Origin: an uncultured Helicobacter sp.
GTDB lineage: Bacteria > Campylobacterota > Campylobacteria > Campylobacterales > Helicobacteraceae
DNA: 64,000 nucleotides
NCBI GenBank assembly: GCA_944326445.1
Contig: CALVDZ010000003.1
Location: forward strand, 1-64,000
Direction of reading: 5' to 3'
Shown here in pieces: positions 54,135 to 63,246 of this stretch. The first letter of the stretch is position 1; every line of letters starts with the position of its first letter. Below the pieces are notes generated by a model. The model did not search any database. It was given only the letters and a program-made list of their open reading frames with translations, and had not been told where the DNA came from. The translations under genes were made by a program, and so were the position numbers.

Positions 54135-56084
54135 TTATATCGTGCTTAGCGGATCGATATCAATCTCAAAGCCAAATTTCACACTCTCCCTAGCACACAC
54201 AATCGCCCGCAAAAGCGCGTGTGCGGAGGGCGAGCGCAGCAAAATATTATAACGATATTTGCCATAAAGCCGCTCGATATCGCAGGCTTTTGCCCCCACG
54301 ATTTCAAAGGACGCATTGGGCGGCGCACTTGGCGTATCGGGCGTATCTGGCGGCGTATCGTGGCTTTGTGCGCTTTGTGCGCGCGCTAGATTCTCTAAGA
54401 TTGCTAGCACTTCTTGCATTTGCGCACACGCTTTGTCTTTGCTCTTGTGCGTGAAGCTAAGATTGGCAAGGCGCACAAATGGCGGATAGAATCTCGGTCT
54501 GTGCCTAAGCTCGTATTCCAAAAACTCCTCATAATCCTGCATAAATGGCTCAAAAAACTCCCTATGCAGCGTCTGGATATACACCACGCCATTTTCCTTG
54601 CGCCCGCTCCTGCCGGCAATCTGTGTGAGCAGACTCATCGCGCGTTCATTAGCACGATAATCGACACTACTTAGCACATAGTCTATGCCCACCACCACGC
54701 AAAGCGCGACATTGTGATAGTCGTGCCCCTTGCTTAGCATTTGCGTGCCCACAAGCATATCGAGCCTATGCTCGTTAAAGTCTTTGAGCGTTTTTTGGAG
54801 CTTGTTGTGCGTAGTGATATGATCGCGATCAAAGAGCCCTATGCGCATCGTGGGGAAGTGCTCTTGCATTTCTTTAGCAAATTCTTGTGTGCCTATGCGC
54901 TTACTTTGGAGGTTTGGGCTTTGGCAGCTTGGGCAGGCTCTAGGGATAGCCTGCGTGTAGCCACAATAATGGCAAACCATCGCGTTTTTATCCAAATGCA
55001 GGCTCATACTCACACTGCAAAACACGCACTGCACCTTGCTCCCACACTCTTGGCAAAGAAGCGTTTTAAAATGCGCGCGCGTGGGCAAAAACACGATGAT
55101 TTGCTTGTGGGATTGATAGGCTTGATATACAGAATCTAAGAGCGAGGGCGCATAAAGCGGGGCGTTGTCAAAAATATAAGATTTTTGCGTGCCAAAATAC
55201 CGCCCCTTAAGGCGATAGATTCTATCCTCCTTGCGTGCGTTGGCATAGGAGCTTAGGCTGGGTGTGGCAGAGCCTAGCAGGACTTTAATGCGTGTGTGCT
55301 TGCCTAGATATAGGGCGAGATCGCGGGCGTTGTAGCGCGGGGCGGATTGGGATTTATACGCGTCATCGTGCTCCTCATCGATGACGATAAGCCCGAGGTT
55401 TTCGAGCGGCAAAAAAAGTGCGGAGCGCGCGCCCGCGATGATGTGTATCGTGCCATCTTGGAGCTTTGTGAGAATCTCTTGCTTTTTTTTAGCCGTGATT
55501 TTGGAGTGCCAAATCCCCACCTTATCCCCAAAAACCTTCCTTAGCCGCTGCTCGATTTGGGGTGTGAGCGAGATCTCTGGCATTAGCAAAAGAGCTTTTT
55601 GCCCGCTTTGCAAATATTGGGCGATGAGATGGATATAAATCTCTGTCTTGCCGCTGCCCGTATCGCCAAAAAGCAGGGGATTTGTCGTGGCGTTGATAAA
55701 CGCTAGCGCGTCGCTTTGGGCTTGGGAGAGCGTGGGTGTGCCTATCGTATCGCTAGTTTGTGAATCTAGCGCGCTCTGCGTGCTTTGAGGTTGGCTAGAG
55801 AGTGCTTGGGGGGTAAAGAGCCCATAGCTCTGTGAAAAGCTACAACAATAATAGCGTGCGATAAACTCTGCCAAAAGCTTTTGTGTGGGCAAAAACGCAT
55901 AGCCGCTCTCACACGCTAGCTTGCAGGCAAAATCGATTGGCTGTGTTTGCTCCTCTAGCATTACGCCTAGAATCTGCTTGCCTTTAAGCGGGATTTGTAG
56001 CAGATCCCCGCGCTCACAGGGGGAGCGCACCTCGTAGGTAAGTGCGGGGGAGGAGACGCCTAGAGGTGCTATGAGGACAAACAT
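54135..56084 (-). CDS. priA: Primosomal replication helicase PriA
   Basis: The protein has 649 residues from the ATG at 56084 (MFVLIAPLG), preceded by CAAGGGCGGGCT; an ATG at 56120 would add 12 residues with a weaker site. It restarts replication at stalled forks. Walker A is GDTGSGKTEIY and motif II DEEHDD. A cysteine-rich zinc domain is inserted between helicase motifs (CQECGSKVQCVFCS...CHYCGY...CPSC). Motif VI region QIAGRSGRKENG is present. A Pro/Ala/Asp-rich stretch at about 575-595 is unusual. It follows two small coiled-coil genes. Confidence 0.95.
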   Translation of the reverse strand: MFVLIAPLGVSSPALTYEVRSPCERGDLLQIPLKGKQILGVMLEEQTQPIDFACKLACESGYAFLPTQKLLAEFIARYYCCSFSQSYGLFTPQALSSQPQSTQSALDSQTSDTIGTPTLSQAQSDALAFINATTNPLLFGDTGSGKTEIYIHLIAQYLQSGQKALLLMPEISLTPQIEQRLRKVFGDKVGIWHSKITAKKKQEILTKLQDGTIHIIAGARSALFLPLENLGLIVIDEEHDDAYKSQSAPRYNARDLALYLGKHTRIKVLLGSATPSLSSYANARKEDRIYRLKGRYFGTQKSYIFDNAPLYAPSLLDSVYQAYQSHKQIIVFLPTRAHFKTLLCQECGSKVQCVFCSVSMSLHLDKNAMVCHYCGYTQAIPRACPSCQSPNLQSKRIGTQEFAKEMQEHFPTMRIGLFDRDHITTHNKLQKTLKDFNEHRLDMLVGTQMLSKGHDYHNVALCVVVGIDYVLSSVDYRANERAMSLLTQIAGRSGRKENGVVYIQTLHREFFEPFMQDYEEFLEYELRHRPRFYPPFVRLANLSFTHKSKDKACAQMQEVLAILENLARAQSAQSHDTPPDTPDTPSAPPNASFEIVGAKACDIERLYGKYRYNILLRSPSAHALLRAIVCARESVKFGFEIDIDPLSTI

Positions 56085-56144
56085 AGCCCGCCCTTGAGAC
56101 ACCCCCACGATGTAGTCCATAACATAGACTTGGGGGTTTTGGAT

Positions 56145-56408
56145 CTAGAGTTCTTGCGCGGTGATGTTTTGGGGCGGGATAGAGGCATTTTCTATCTCGA
56201 GGTAGAGAGATTCTAGCGATGAGTGAATCTTGGCGTATTTTTCAGCAGCCACGATATAGGCTTGCAGGAGATCTTTTATGGGCACCCTTTTGCACCGCCC
56301 ATCGGTATAAAACAACGCCTCGAGCTCCTCCCTCACGGCTTGCGAGAGATTATCCACACAAAATGAAAAAAGCTTGCCATCTATGTTGATTTTTAGCTGC
56401 TCACTCAT
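56145..56408 (-). CDS. Small helical protein of unknown function
   Basis: The protein has 87 residues from the ATG at 56408 (MSEQLKINIDG). A short beta start (LKINIDGKLFSFCVD) is followed by helices (AAEKYAKIHSSLESLYLEIEN). No motif identifies it. It overlaps the preceding coiled-coil gene by eight bases and lies about 60 bases before priA, so the three are probably cotranscribed. The ZapA-like start pattern is suggestive but too weak to name. Confidence 0.55.
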   Translation of the reverse strand: MSEQLKINIDGKLFSFCVDNLSQAVREELEALFYTDGRCKRVPIKDLLQAYIVAAEKYAKIHSSLESLYLEIENASIPPQNITAQEL

Positions 56409-56631
56409 AGCGCAAGCTTTCATCGATTTTGCTAAAGAGATCTTCTATGCCTTTTTTCTGTGAGCCTAGCATTTCATAGAGATTTGAGATTTGGGATTCT
56501 TTGGCTTCCTTGTCCGCTTCGAGTTCGCGGACTTTAGTGCGTAGTGAATCTATCTCGAGTTTTTGGCTAGAGATTTTTTGTAGCATTTGCTCGATTTTTT
56601 GCGAGAGTTTCTCCATAATCTGCGTGTCCAT
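56401..56631 (-). CDS. Small coiled-coil protein of unknown function
   Basis: The protein has 76 residues from the ATG at 56631 (MDTQIMEKLSQKIEQML), six bases after AAGGA; the upstream frame to 56682 has no site. It is one continuous heptad coiled coil to about residue 65 (LRTKVRELEADKEAKESQIS). Size and architecture resemble ZapB-type division proteins. Together with the next gene it could form a ZapA/ZapB-like pair, but that is a guess. It is divergent from uvrB. Confidence 0.6.
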   Translation of the reverse strand: MDTQIMEKLSQKIEQMLQKISSQKLEIDSLRTKVRELEADKEAKESQISNLYEMLGSQKKGIEDLFSKIDESLRYE

Positions 56632-56707
56632 CGTGTGTCCTTCTAAGTATTTGTGGGGTAAAATCCCAAAATTATAACACAAAGCCCCTAAAGTCTAAAG
56701 GAGAATT

Positions 56708-58690
56708 ATGGCAAGTTTTAGGCTAAATTCCTCATACAAGCTAGCCGGGGATCAGCCCCAAGCCATCGCAAAAATCGTAGATTCTATCCGCAGCGGTGCG
56801 CGCTACTCCACACTCATTGGCGTTACAGGCAGTGGCAAAACCTTTAGTATGGCAAACATCATCGCCACCCTGCAAATGCCAACCCTCATTATGACGCACA
56901 ACAAAACCCTCGCCGCGCAGCTTTATAGCGAGTTTAAGGGCTTTTTCCCAAGCAACAAAGTGGAGTATTTCATCTCACACTTTGATTATTATCAGCCTGA
57001 AGCCTACATACCGCGCCGTGATCTCTTTATAGAAAAAGATTCTAGTATCAATGAGGATCTGGAGCGACTGCGCCTAAGCGCGACGACTTCACTACTCGCC
57101 TATGACGATATCATCGTAGTAGCGAGTGTGTCGGCAAACTATGGCTTGGGCAATCCCGCAGAATACCTCACGATGATAGAAAAGCTCCAAGTGGGCGAGC
57201 AACGCTCCCAACGAGAATTTTTGCTAAAACTCATCGATATGGGCTATACGCGCAATGACAGCACCTTTGAGCGCGGTAATGTGCGCGTGGTGGGGGAGGT
57301 CATCGATATTTTCCCTGCGTATAATGAGCGAGAGTTCGTGCGGGTGGAGTTTTTTGGCGATGAGATCGATCGTATCAGCGTGTATGATAGCCTCGAGCGC
57401 ACGGAGTTAAAGCGACTAGATTCCTTTGTGCTCTATGCGGCAAACCAATTCATCGTGGGGGCAAACCGCCTAAAGCAAGCCATTAGAGAGATAGAATCCG
57501 AGCTAGATTCACGACTAGCGGAGTTTAGCGCGCAGGATAAACAAATCGAGCACCAACGCCTAAAGGGGCGCACCGAGTTTGATTTGGAGATGATTAGAGA
57601 ATCTGGGATTTGCAAGGGGATAGAGAACTACGCACGCCACCTCACGGGCAAAGCTCCCGGCGAGACGCCCTACTCGCTCCTTGATTATTTCGCGCAAAAA
57701 AACAAGCCCTACCTCATCATCGTCGATGAGTCCCACGTGAGCCTACCGCAATTTGGCGGTATGTATGCGGGCGATAGAAGTCGCAAGGAAGTGCTAGTGG
57801 AGTATGGGTTTCGCCTCCCTAGCGCGCTGGATAATCGCCCCTTGCGCTTTGATGAGTTTATCAACAAAGCCCCACATTTTCTCTTCGTCTCTGCCACGCC
57901 TGCCAAGCTAGAGCTAGAGCTTAGCCAAAGCCACATTGCCGAGCAGATTATCCGCCCCACGGGGCTGCTCGATCCGCTTTATGAAGTGCGGGATTCAGAC
58001 TCGCAGGTGCTGGATTTGCTCGATGAGATAAAAGCACGCATAGAGCGCAAAGAGCGCGTGCTCATCACCACACTTACCAAAAAAATGGCGGAGGAGCTGA
58101 GCACCTACTACACGCAGCTAGGCATCAAGGTGCGCTATATGCATAGCGATATAGATTCTATCGAGCGCAACCACCTCATACGCGCGTTGCGCCTAGGGGA
58201 GTTTGATGTGCTTATTGGGATTAACCTCTTGCGTGAGGGGCTCGATCTGCCCGAGGTAAGTCTCATCGCGATACTCGATGCGGACAAAGAGGGGTTTTTG
58301 CGCAGTGAGACAAGCCTCATACAGACGATGGGGCGTGCCGCACGCAATGTCAATGGTAAGGTGATTTTGTATGCCAAACACATCACGGGCTCTATGCAGC
58401 GTGCCTTTGAGATCACCGACTATCGCCGAAGCAAGCAGGAGGAGTTTAATAGGATTCACAATATCACGCCCAAATCCGTGCAGCGCAATATCGAGGAGGA
58501 GCTAAAGATAGAATCTAGCGGCTTGTCGCGATTGTATGAAAAGGGTGCTAAGGGCAAAAAAATCCCAAAAAGCGAGCGGGATTCAATCATTAAAGAGCTC
58601 AGTGCCAAAATGCACCAAGCCGCCAAAATGCTAGAGTTTGAGGAAGCCGCACGCCTGCGCGATGAGATAGCTAGAATCCGCAGTATGTGA
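56708..58690 (+). CDS. uvrB: Excinuclease ABC subunit B
   Basis: This 660-residue protein verifies damage in nucleotide excision repair. Walker A reads GVTGSGKTFSMAN. The beta-hairpin that clamps DNA is in FDYYQPEAYIPRRDLFIEKD. Helicase motifs include IIVDESHVSLPQ and TLIQTMGRAARNVNG. The C-terminal UVR motif (MHQAAKMLEFEEAARLRDEI) binds UvrC. Length and motifs are complete. The ATG follows AAAGGAGAATT. Confidence 0.97.
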   Translation: MASFRLNSSYKLAGDQPQAIAKIVDSIRSGARYSTLIGVTGSGKTFSMANIIATLQMPTLIMTHNKTLAAQLYSEFKGFFPSNKVEYFISHFDYYQPEAYIPRRDLFIEKDSSINEDLERLRLSATTSLLAYDDIIVVASVSANYGLGNPAEYLTMIEKLQVGEQRSQREFLLKLIDMGYTRNDSTFERGNVRVVGEVIDIFPAYNEREFVRVEFFGDEIDRISVYDSLERTELKRLDSFVLYAANQFIVGANRLKQAIREIESELDSRLAEFSAQDKQIEHQRLKGRTEFDLEMIRESGICKGIENYARHLTGKAPGETPYSLLDYFAQKNKPYLIIVDESHVSLPQFGGMYAGDRSRKEVLVEYGFRLPSALDNRPLRFDEFINKAPHFLFVSATPAKLELELSQSHIAEQIIRPTGLLDPLYEVRDSDSQVLDLLDEIKARIERKERVLITTLTKKMAEELSTYYTQLGIKVRYMHSDIDSIERNHLIRALRLGEFDVLIGINLLREGLDLPEVSLIAILDADKEGFLRSETSLIQTMGRAARNVNGKVILYAKHITGSMQRAFEITDYRRSKQEEFNRIHNITPKSVQRNIEEELKIESSGLSRLYEKGAKGKKIPKSERDSIIKELSAKMHQAAKMLEFEEAARLRDEIARIRSM

Positions 58691-58808
58691 GGGAGTGAGG
58701 GATTGTGAGGGGCTATATAAGGGCAGGCAGGATTCCCATATGTGTATAAAGGTAACAATACAAATGGGCGTGCTTGATGAGGCTTGTCCCAATTTCACAC
58801 AAAAGATT

Positions 58809-59522
58809 CTAACGCATAACGTTATCAACCAAAACTTCGAGCAAAAATGTATCCATTTTGTGTTTTTGCATAAATTCCGCATTCACTTCCGCCCCCGCAC
58901 TGCCCGGGAGGATAGCGAGAATCTTGCCCGGATAGCTTAGATCCTCTCGTTTATAAAACATCTCTACAAACTTCGCAATGCTCACTTTGATATTCCCAAA
59001 GCTTGGATCGGCTAAATACACATAATGCTCATCAATCCCCTTATACACGCTAAAGTGCTCCACATCGCGCACATTCACATAGATGATCACGGGGGCTTTG
59101 AGCGTGGAGAGCGTGGGCAGATCTAGGGCTAGCCCCATAGTCCTAAAGCCCTTGTGCTGGGCATAGTGCGCGAGATCGAGAAATGAGAGATGCGCCATCT
59201 CGCGCAAATCCTCGTTAGATTCAATCTGTGTTTTGAGATCCACATCTATGCCCTTAGATTCTAAAAGAAAGTCCAAAATCTCCTTTTCGCTCGTGCTAAT
59301 CCCATAGTAATGGCTTAAAATCGTCGAGAGTGAGGCAGCCCCGCAGCTATAATCGTATTTTTGTCGTGTGAGATTGGTGTTTTTGAGCTCCTCCCACGAT
59401 TGCACTTCTTGCTCAAAAGTAACAAATTCATTATGGATATGCACGCTTGCGCTATATAGGTTACTAAAAGTAACTAATACGATAGATATGAGAATATATC
59501 GTGGGATATTTTGTAACAGCAT
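58809..59522 (-). CDS. Exported C39-family (double-glycine type) cysteine peptidase
   Basis: This 237-residue protein has an N-terminal signal sequence (about 1-25) and a C39 peptidase domain. Gln54 (oxyanion), Cys60 in YDYSCGAAS, His156 in VEHFSVYKG and Asp172 in LADPSFG make a complete catalytic set. There is no ABC-transporter domain, so it should act alone in the periplasm, as FapD does in the Fap amyloid system. Likely substrates are the two small peptides at 60680 and 63329, whose LSEQEMSET-K/R-G leaders resemble double-glycine leaders. The outer-membrane barrel gene ends 20 bases upstream on the same strand. Confidence 0.85.
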   Translation of the reverse strand: MLLQNIPRYILISIVLVTFSNLYSASVHIHNEFVTFEQEVQSWEELKNTNLTRQKYDYSCGAASLSTILSHYYGISTSEKEILDFLLESKGIDVDLKTQIESNEDLREMAHLSFLDLAHYAQHKGFRTMGLALDLPTLSTLKAPVIIYVNVRDVEHFSVYKGIDEHYVYLADPSFGNIKVSIAKFVEMFYKREDLSYPGKILAILPGSAGAEVNAEFMQKHKMDTFLLEVLVDNVMR

Positions 59523-59542
59523 TTGTGAGGAGTTCCTAAGCC

Positions 59543-60449
59543 TTAGATTCTGTATGAAAGGGTAAAAGAGAGCATATCGCTAGAGTATTGCGCCGTATCG
59601 AGCTTCTCGGCACTCGCATAGAGGATAAAGCGCGATTTTATCTCATAGGCTAACCCAAAGACATAGCCAACCGATGAGCCTTGTGGGACATAGCGCGTGG
59701 TATTGCTCAAAGTATCGTTTATGCTATTTTGCGTGGCGTATTGGTAGCGCACGCCAAAATTTAGCGAGATATAGGGATTGACCGCGAAATACACCGAAAT
59801 ACACCATAGGACTTAGAGCAAAAATCTCGCCATTATCAAGCCTATATCCCTCAAACTCACGCAGGAGGTTTAGGCGAAAATTTGCCTGCAAAAGCAACAC
59901 AATGGGATCGATAGTGTAAAAACTCATGGCAAAAAACGAATAGCCTTTGAGTGAATCTAGCTGCTTTTGGGTGGGAGAAAAGTAAGCCCTCTCTAGCACA
60001 TCAGCACTCGCACCTAGGAGCAAAGCAGGGAGTTTGCCCTCTTTTTTAGCTTGGAGCAACACCCCGAGGTTTAGTGAGCCAAAATCCCCATAGCTTTGGG
60101 AGCTTGGCGCGCTAGAGAGATCGCTAGAGGTGCTACTATGCTGCCAAAAGCTATTGAGCGTGCTAAAGATTTCCACGCGCTTAGCAATCCCATAGCGCGC
60201 ATAAAGCGAGAAGTTGAGATAGTCTTGGTTGGTATTTTGCGCATAGCTTAGGGGGATTTGCACATACGAGCTTCCGCCATTGATAGGCACAGACACCGAG
60301 GCTAGATTCACATCAGATCGCTGGATATTGATATATGAGAAGCTCCCCATTATTTTTAACTGCATTCGCTTGACAAAGATCTCATCGACGCTCACAGGGC
60401 GAGCACAGAGCACACACAGGCACACGCATAGAATCCGCACAATCTTCAT
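59543..60449 (-). pseudogene. Outer membrane beta-barrel (transporter-like), broken by a 10-bp tandem duplication
   Basis: An N-terminal frame of 241 codons (signal peptide to about residue 20, then beta-strands, ending FALSPMVYF) and a C-terminal frame (AVNPYISLNFGVRYQYA to the final LSFTLSYRI) are one gene. A perfect tandem duplication of CGAAATACAC at 59785-59804 shifts the frame; removing one copy joins MVYF to AVNP and gives about 300 residues. The pattern fits barrel proteins of the MetA/FapF-like transporter type. With the C39 peptidase next to it, the probable role is export of the small peptides. It may be reversible by slippage or a fixed mutation. Confidence 0.8.
59785..59804. repeat. 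10-bp tandem duplication causing the frameshift
   Basis: CGAAATACAC occurs twice without a gap. Frame arithmetic (codon phases of 60449 and 59794) shows that deletion of exactly ten bases restores one reading frame. Confidence 0.92.
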
Positions 60450-60593
60450 ACAAAATCCTTATAGATATTTTTAAATATAGTCATTAAATTAATCAAAAAA
60501 TATTTAATAAACCATTACACCTATATAATTTTTTCAAAAATTATTTTAGATGTTACAAAATTTACAAAAAATAAAATTATGCTTGCATTTTGC

Positions 60594-60623
60594 TTGACAA
60601 TATCATATTTAGTTTTATAGAAT
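60594..60623 (+). promoter_or_regulatory. Promoter of peptide gene 1
   Basis: TTGACA at 60594-60599 and TAGAAT at 60618-60623 are separated by 18 bases. The same arrangement (TTGACA, 18 bases, TATAAT) precedes peptide gene 2 at 63247. The 50 bases upstream are also similar (GTTACAAAATT...AAAATTAT). Confidence 0.75.
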
Positions 60624-60630
60624 GTTTTTT

Positions 60631-60651
60631 GTCCTGCTTACCAAGTAGGAC
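60631..60651 (+). promoter_or_regulatory. 5' UTR hairpin of peptide gene 1
   Basis: GTCCTGCTT and AAGTAGGAC pair over nine positions with one G-T wobble and a three-base loop. The hairpin begins about seven bases after the -10 box, so it should lie at the very 5' end of the mRNA. The copy at 63284 has the same wobble and one compensatory pair change. Confidence 0.75.
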
Positions 60652-60679
60652 AAAAATTTTTTATTCAAGGAGGTTTAAT

Positions 60680-60937
60680 ATGAAAGGAATAGTTTCTTTT
60701 GTATTGGCAGCAGGTTTAGGTTTAAGTTCTTTATCTGCTGTGGAGTCTAAGACTCTTAGCCAAAATGATAAAGAATTTTTGTTCGCTTCTAATGAAGTCA
60801 AAACTCAAGTGCTTAGTGAGCAGGAGATGAGTGAGACTAAAGGGGAGTTTTGGGGCACATTTTGGGGTGCTGTGGGTGCTGTGGCTGCGGTCTATCAGGT
60901 TACTGATGACAAGGGCTGGTGGGAGTTTAAGTTTTAA
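60680..60937 (+). CDS. Sec-exported small peptide with double-glycine-like leader (copy 1)
   Basis: This 85-residue precursor starts at the ATG seven bases after AAGGAGG. Residues 1-20 form a Sec signal peptide ending LSA. Residues 45-55 (LSEQEMSETKG) match the LSxxE(L/M)xxIxG pattern of double-glycine leaders, with G-E in place of G-G. The remaining 29-30 residues (WGTFWGAVGAVAAVYQ, then GWWEFKF at the end) are Gly/Ala/Trp-rich and hydrophobic, as in class II bacteriocins or amyloid-like peptides. The leader half is nearly identical to copy 2 and the core is unrelated to it. A divergent C39 peptidase gene is 1.2 kb away. Confidence 0.75.
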   Translation: MKGIVSFVLAAGLGLSSLSAVESKTLSQNDKEFLFASNEVKTQVLSEQEMSETKGEFWGTFWGAVGAVAAVYQVTDDKGWWEFKF

Positions 60938-61002
60938 CTCCATTTTAAGGGCAAGGTGGGGGTATCCCTGCTTTGCTTGAATGTTAATGTTTTGAGGAGT
61001 GA

Positions 61003-61680
61003 ATGATGAAAATGTTAATAAGAATCTTGCTCGTATCCTGCTTTTATCTTGTTACTCTTTTATCTGCCAACGATTGGTCAGAAGAGGGTCGTGTCGGTAT
61101 AGGTGGGTTATATGGCAAAAGAGATCTAGCCCCTATGAGTGATGTCACAAACTCTGGTGGGTATCTATCGTTTTCGGCATATGAGACTTATAAACGATTC
61201 AAATTTAGTGCAATCATTGATCTAGGAGCTGGAAGTAGCTCTAGGATCAATGAGCCATTTTTGTTTTATGATGTTATGCTCAAGTTTGGGTTAAATATCG
61301 CATCGTATGACAATCCGTTGTTTGTTTATGTCGGCACTGCTACAGACAAATACTACGATGATAGCGGAAGCAATGCGTTCATAATCAAGACGCTTGGCTT
61401 GCTTGCAGGAGTGGAGGGCAGCATAAAGGCAGGAGAGAGGCTTCGCTACGAATATGGTGTAGATTACAACTATATAGATGGAGAGTATAATGGCGTGAAG
61501 TTTGGTTTTGGTGATGGCTACGGCATACGCGCTTCGCTTGGCTTTTCTTATCAGCTTAAAGAAAAGCTATTCTACTATGTCAAGCTTAGAGCAAAATACC
61601 AAAACATCACTTACAATCCCACTCTACCCACCGCAAGCAATCTCATAGGTATGCTAGAGATCGGGCTAGGCGGTAGGTAA
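61003..61680 (+). CDS. Small beta-barrel outer-membrane-like protein paired with peptide 1
   Basis: This 225-residue protein has a signal peptide (to about residue 22, LLSA) and regular amphipathic strands (GRVGIGGLYGKRD, RLRYEYGVDYNYIDG, YGIRASLGFSY, LIGMLEIGLGGR), suggesting a barrel of about eight strands. It begins 65 bases after the peptide stop, after GAGGAG, and is probably cotranscribed. Related proteins are encoded at 62363 and 63702, and as a remnant at 61984. I do not recognise a named family. A role as immunity, receptor or secretion accessory is possible but unproven. Confidence 0.7.
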   Translation: MMKMLIRILLVSCFYLVTLLSANDWSEEGRVGIGGLYGKRDLAPMSDVTNSGGYLSFSAYETYKRFKFSAIIDLGAGSSSRINEPFLFYDVMLKFGLNIASYDNPLFVYVGTATDKYYDDSGSNAFIIKTLGLLAGVEGSIKAGERLRYEYGVDYNYIDGEYNGVKFGFGDGYGIRASLGFSYQLKEKLFYYVKLRAKYQNITYNPTLPTASNLIGMLEIGLGGR

Positions 61681-61698
61681 TAGCCAGTAGGTGATAGT

Positions 61699-61935
61699 AT
61701 GGAAGAGTTATGGATAGGGATATGTCTCTTGTCCATACTCTGCCTATGGTATTTGTTTGTGAATCTAAGACATTTGCACACTTACCAAAAGATTCTCATC
61801 GCTCTTGGGCTAGTGCTCTATCCGGTGGGATTTTATGGGGCACACTCACTCATCGTGCTTGTGCCATATATGGGCTATGTGTGGTGGCTAGTCTTTAGAG
61901 TGGTGCGGCTTAAGCAAAAGCTAGAATCCCCCTAG
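61699..61935 (+). CDS. Small polytopic membrane protein of unknown function
   Basis: This 78-residue protein has two or three hydrophobic segments (about 5-22, 32-48 and 50-66) and a basic C-terminal tail (RVVRLKQKLESP). It lies 18 bases after the beta-barrel gene on the same strand. Small membrane proteins next to bacteriocin-like genes are often immunity proteins; that role is only a suggestion. No start-site motif is strong. Confidence 0.5.
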   Translation: MEELWIGICLLSILCLWYLFVNLRHLHTYQKILIALGLVLYPVGFYGAHSLIVLVPYMGYVWWLVFRVVRLKQKLESP

Positions 61936-61983
61936 CCTAGACGCCTCAAGCACGGGTGTTACGAAGTTACAAAAGACAAAGCC

Positions 61984-62335
61984 TTTAGGGCGTTCTGGCA
62001 AAAACAATACCAACGGCTTTGTGAATTATCTCCACCAAGTCGGCGCAGAGCTGGAGGGTATCATCAGGCGCAGTGAGAGGCTTCGCTATGAGTATAGCGC
62101 GGGCTATGACTATGTCTTTATCGGATTTTATCGTGCGCGAGCTGATGGGGCACAGACTAACCTTAGTGGGTATAGCTATGGCGTGCGGGCTTCGCTAGGC
62201 TTTGCGTATAATTTGAGTGAGAGCGTGCATTATTATATGAAACTAAAGGCTAAATATTACAATCTCGCCCAAAGTGGTATCCACCCCCATACGCAGCAAT
62301 ATATCGGTATGCTAGAGCTTGGCGTGGGGTTTTAG
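61984..62335 (+). pseudogene. 5'-truncated remnant of a peptide-linked beta-barrel gene
   Basis: From about 61990 the frame reads sequence homologous to the C-terminal half of the 61003 gene, for example RLRYEYSAGYDYVF, YGVRASLGFAY and YIGMLELGVGF against RLRYEYGVDYNYID, YGIRASLGFSY and LIGMLEIGLGG. No signal peptide, N-terminal strands or good start codon are present. Just upstream, GTGTTACGAAGTTACAAAAGACAAA resembles the promoter-upstream sequence of the two peptide genes, so an internal deletion may have removed the peptide and the start of this gene. Confidence 0.7.
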
Positions 62336-62362
62336 CACAGATTCTGTATAGGATTAGGGAAC

Positions 62363-63139
62363 GTGATAAGGCTATATCGCATCGTGTTTGTTTCCTGTCT
62401 GTGTGTGATAAGTGTGCAGGCAGAGTATCGCTGCGACACCTACTGCATAGATTCTAAACTCGGTGTGGGATATAGCTATGAGACACACACCTCCGCTCCC
62501 GCCGACATTACCAATCACGGGGCGTTTCTCGCTGGATCGTGGCGTAGGTGGGATAGTCAGTATGGCTTTAGCTGGGAAGCCAAAGCCGGCTATGCCTACA
62601 CACACGCCACCAATACACCCCAAAGTCCCATCGCCTTTACCCAATCCCACATCGCCACAAACAGCGGATTTATCGATATGTTGCTACATTTTGGCAAAAA
62701 CCTCCGCACTCTGCAAAATCCCCTATTTGTAGAGATTCTCATAGGGGCAAATGTCTCCCTGTATCAAGCACAATCACAAATCCCAAACAACGGACTTGCC
62801 ACCATAGGGCTTGGAATCTCTGGCATACAAAGACTTAGTGAAGCTTTCAACCTAGAATACGCCCTAAGCTACGGATATGGCGTGTATGGGAGCTATATCT
62901 ATCTTAGGAGTCAAGATCTCTGGCACAATGTCTCCACGCTCAAGCCAAGCAACCACGAAATCCGCGCTTTTATCGGCTTGCAACACGACAAAAAATACGG
63001 AATCTACACGCGCCTAAGTGCCAAATACCAAATCCTAGATTCTGCCTCGCCTGCGAGAAACTATGTGGGCGATCTCGTGTCCTATCCTCATAGCACGCGC
63101 CTTATGGCGACTTTGGAAGTGGGGGTAAGCTTGCCTTGA
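62363..63139 (+). CDS. Beta-barrel outer-membrane-like protein, divergent paralogue
   Basis: This 258-residue protein starts at a GTG with a close AGGGA. A signal peptide (to about residue 20, VQAEYRC) is followed by a cysteine pair (CDTYC) and strand-rich sequence (LGVGYSYETHTSAP, NLEYALSYGYGVYG, YTRLSAKYQIL) ending LMATLEVGVSLP. The order of strands and the terminal LMATLEVGV match the 61003 protein, but sequence identity is low. It follows the truncated remnant by 27 bases. Function is unknown. Confidence 0.65.
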   Translation: MIRLYRIVFVSCLCVISVQAEYRCDTYCIDSKLGVGYSYETHTSAPADITNHGAFLAGSWRRWDSQYGFSWEAKAGYAYTHATNTPQSPIAFTQSHIATNSGFIDMLLHFGKNLRTLQNPLFVEILIGANVSLYQAQSQIPNNGLATIGLGISGIQRLSEAFNLEYALSYGYGVYGSYIYLRSQDLWHNVSTLKPSNHEIRAFIGLQHDKKYGIYTRLSAKYQILDSASPARNYVGDLVSYPHSTRLMATLEVGVSLP

Positions 63140-63246
63140 TGCTTGACAGAATCTAAGCCCACTAGCGGCGTTGTGGAATCTAGAAAGTTGTTAGATTATG
63201 GTGTTACAAAATTACAAAAAGTAAAATTATCCTTAGAATAATTCAC

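Noticed and set aside
58809..59522. Ordinary ABC-type bacteriocin exporter (PCAT)
   Set aside because: The C39 domain stands alone behind a signal sequence, with no membrane or nucleotide-binding domains in this gene or its neighbours.
60590..60680. Longer start (TTG at 60590) for the first small peptide
   Set aside because: It would read through the promoter and 5' hairpin. The ATG at 60680 has AAGGAGG and opens a signal peptide shared with copy 2.
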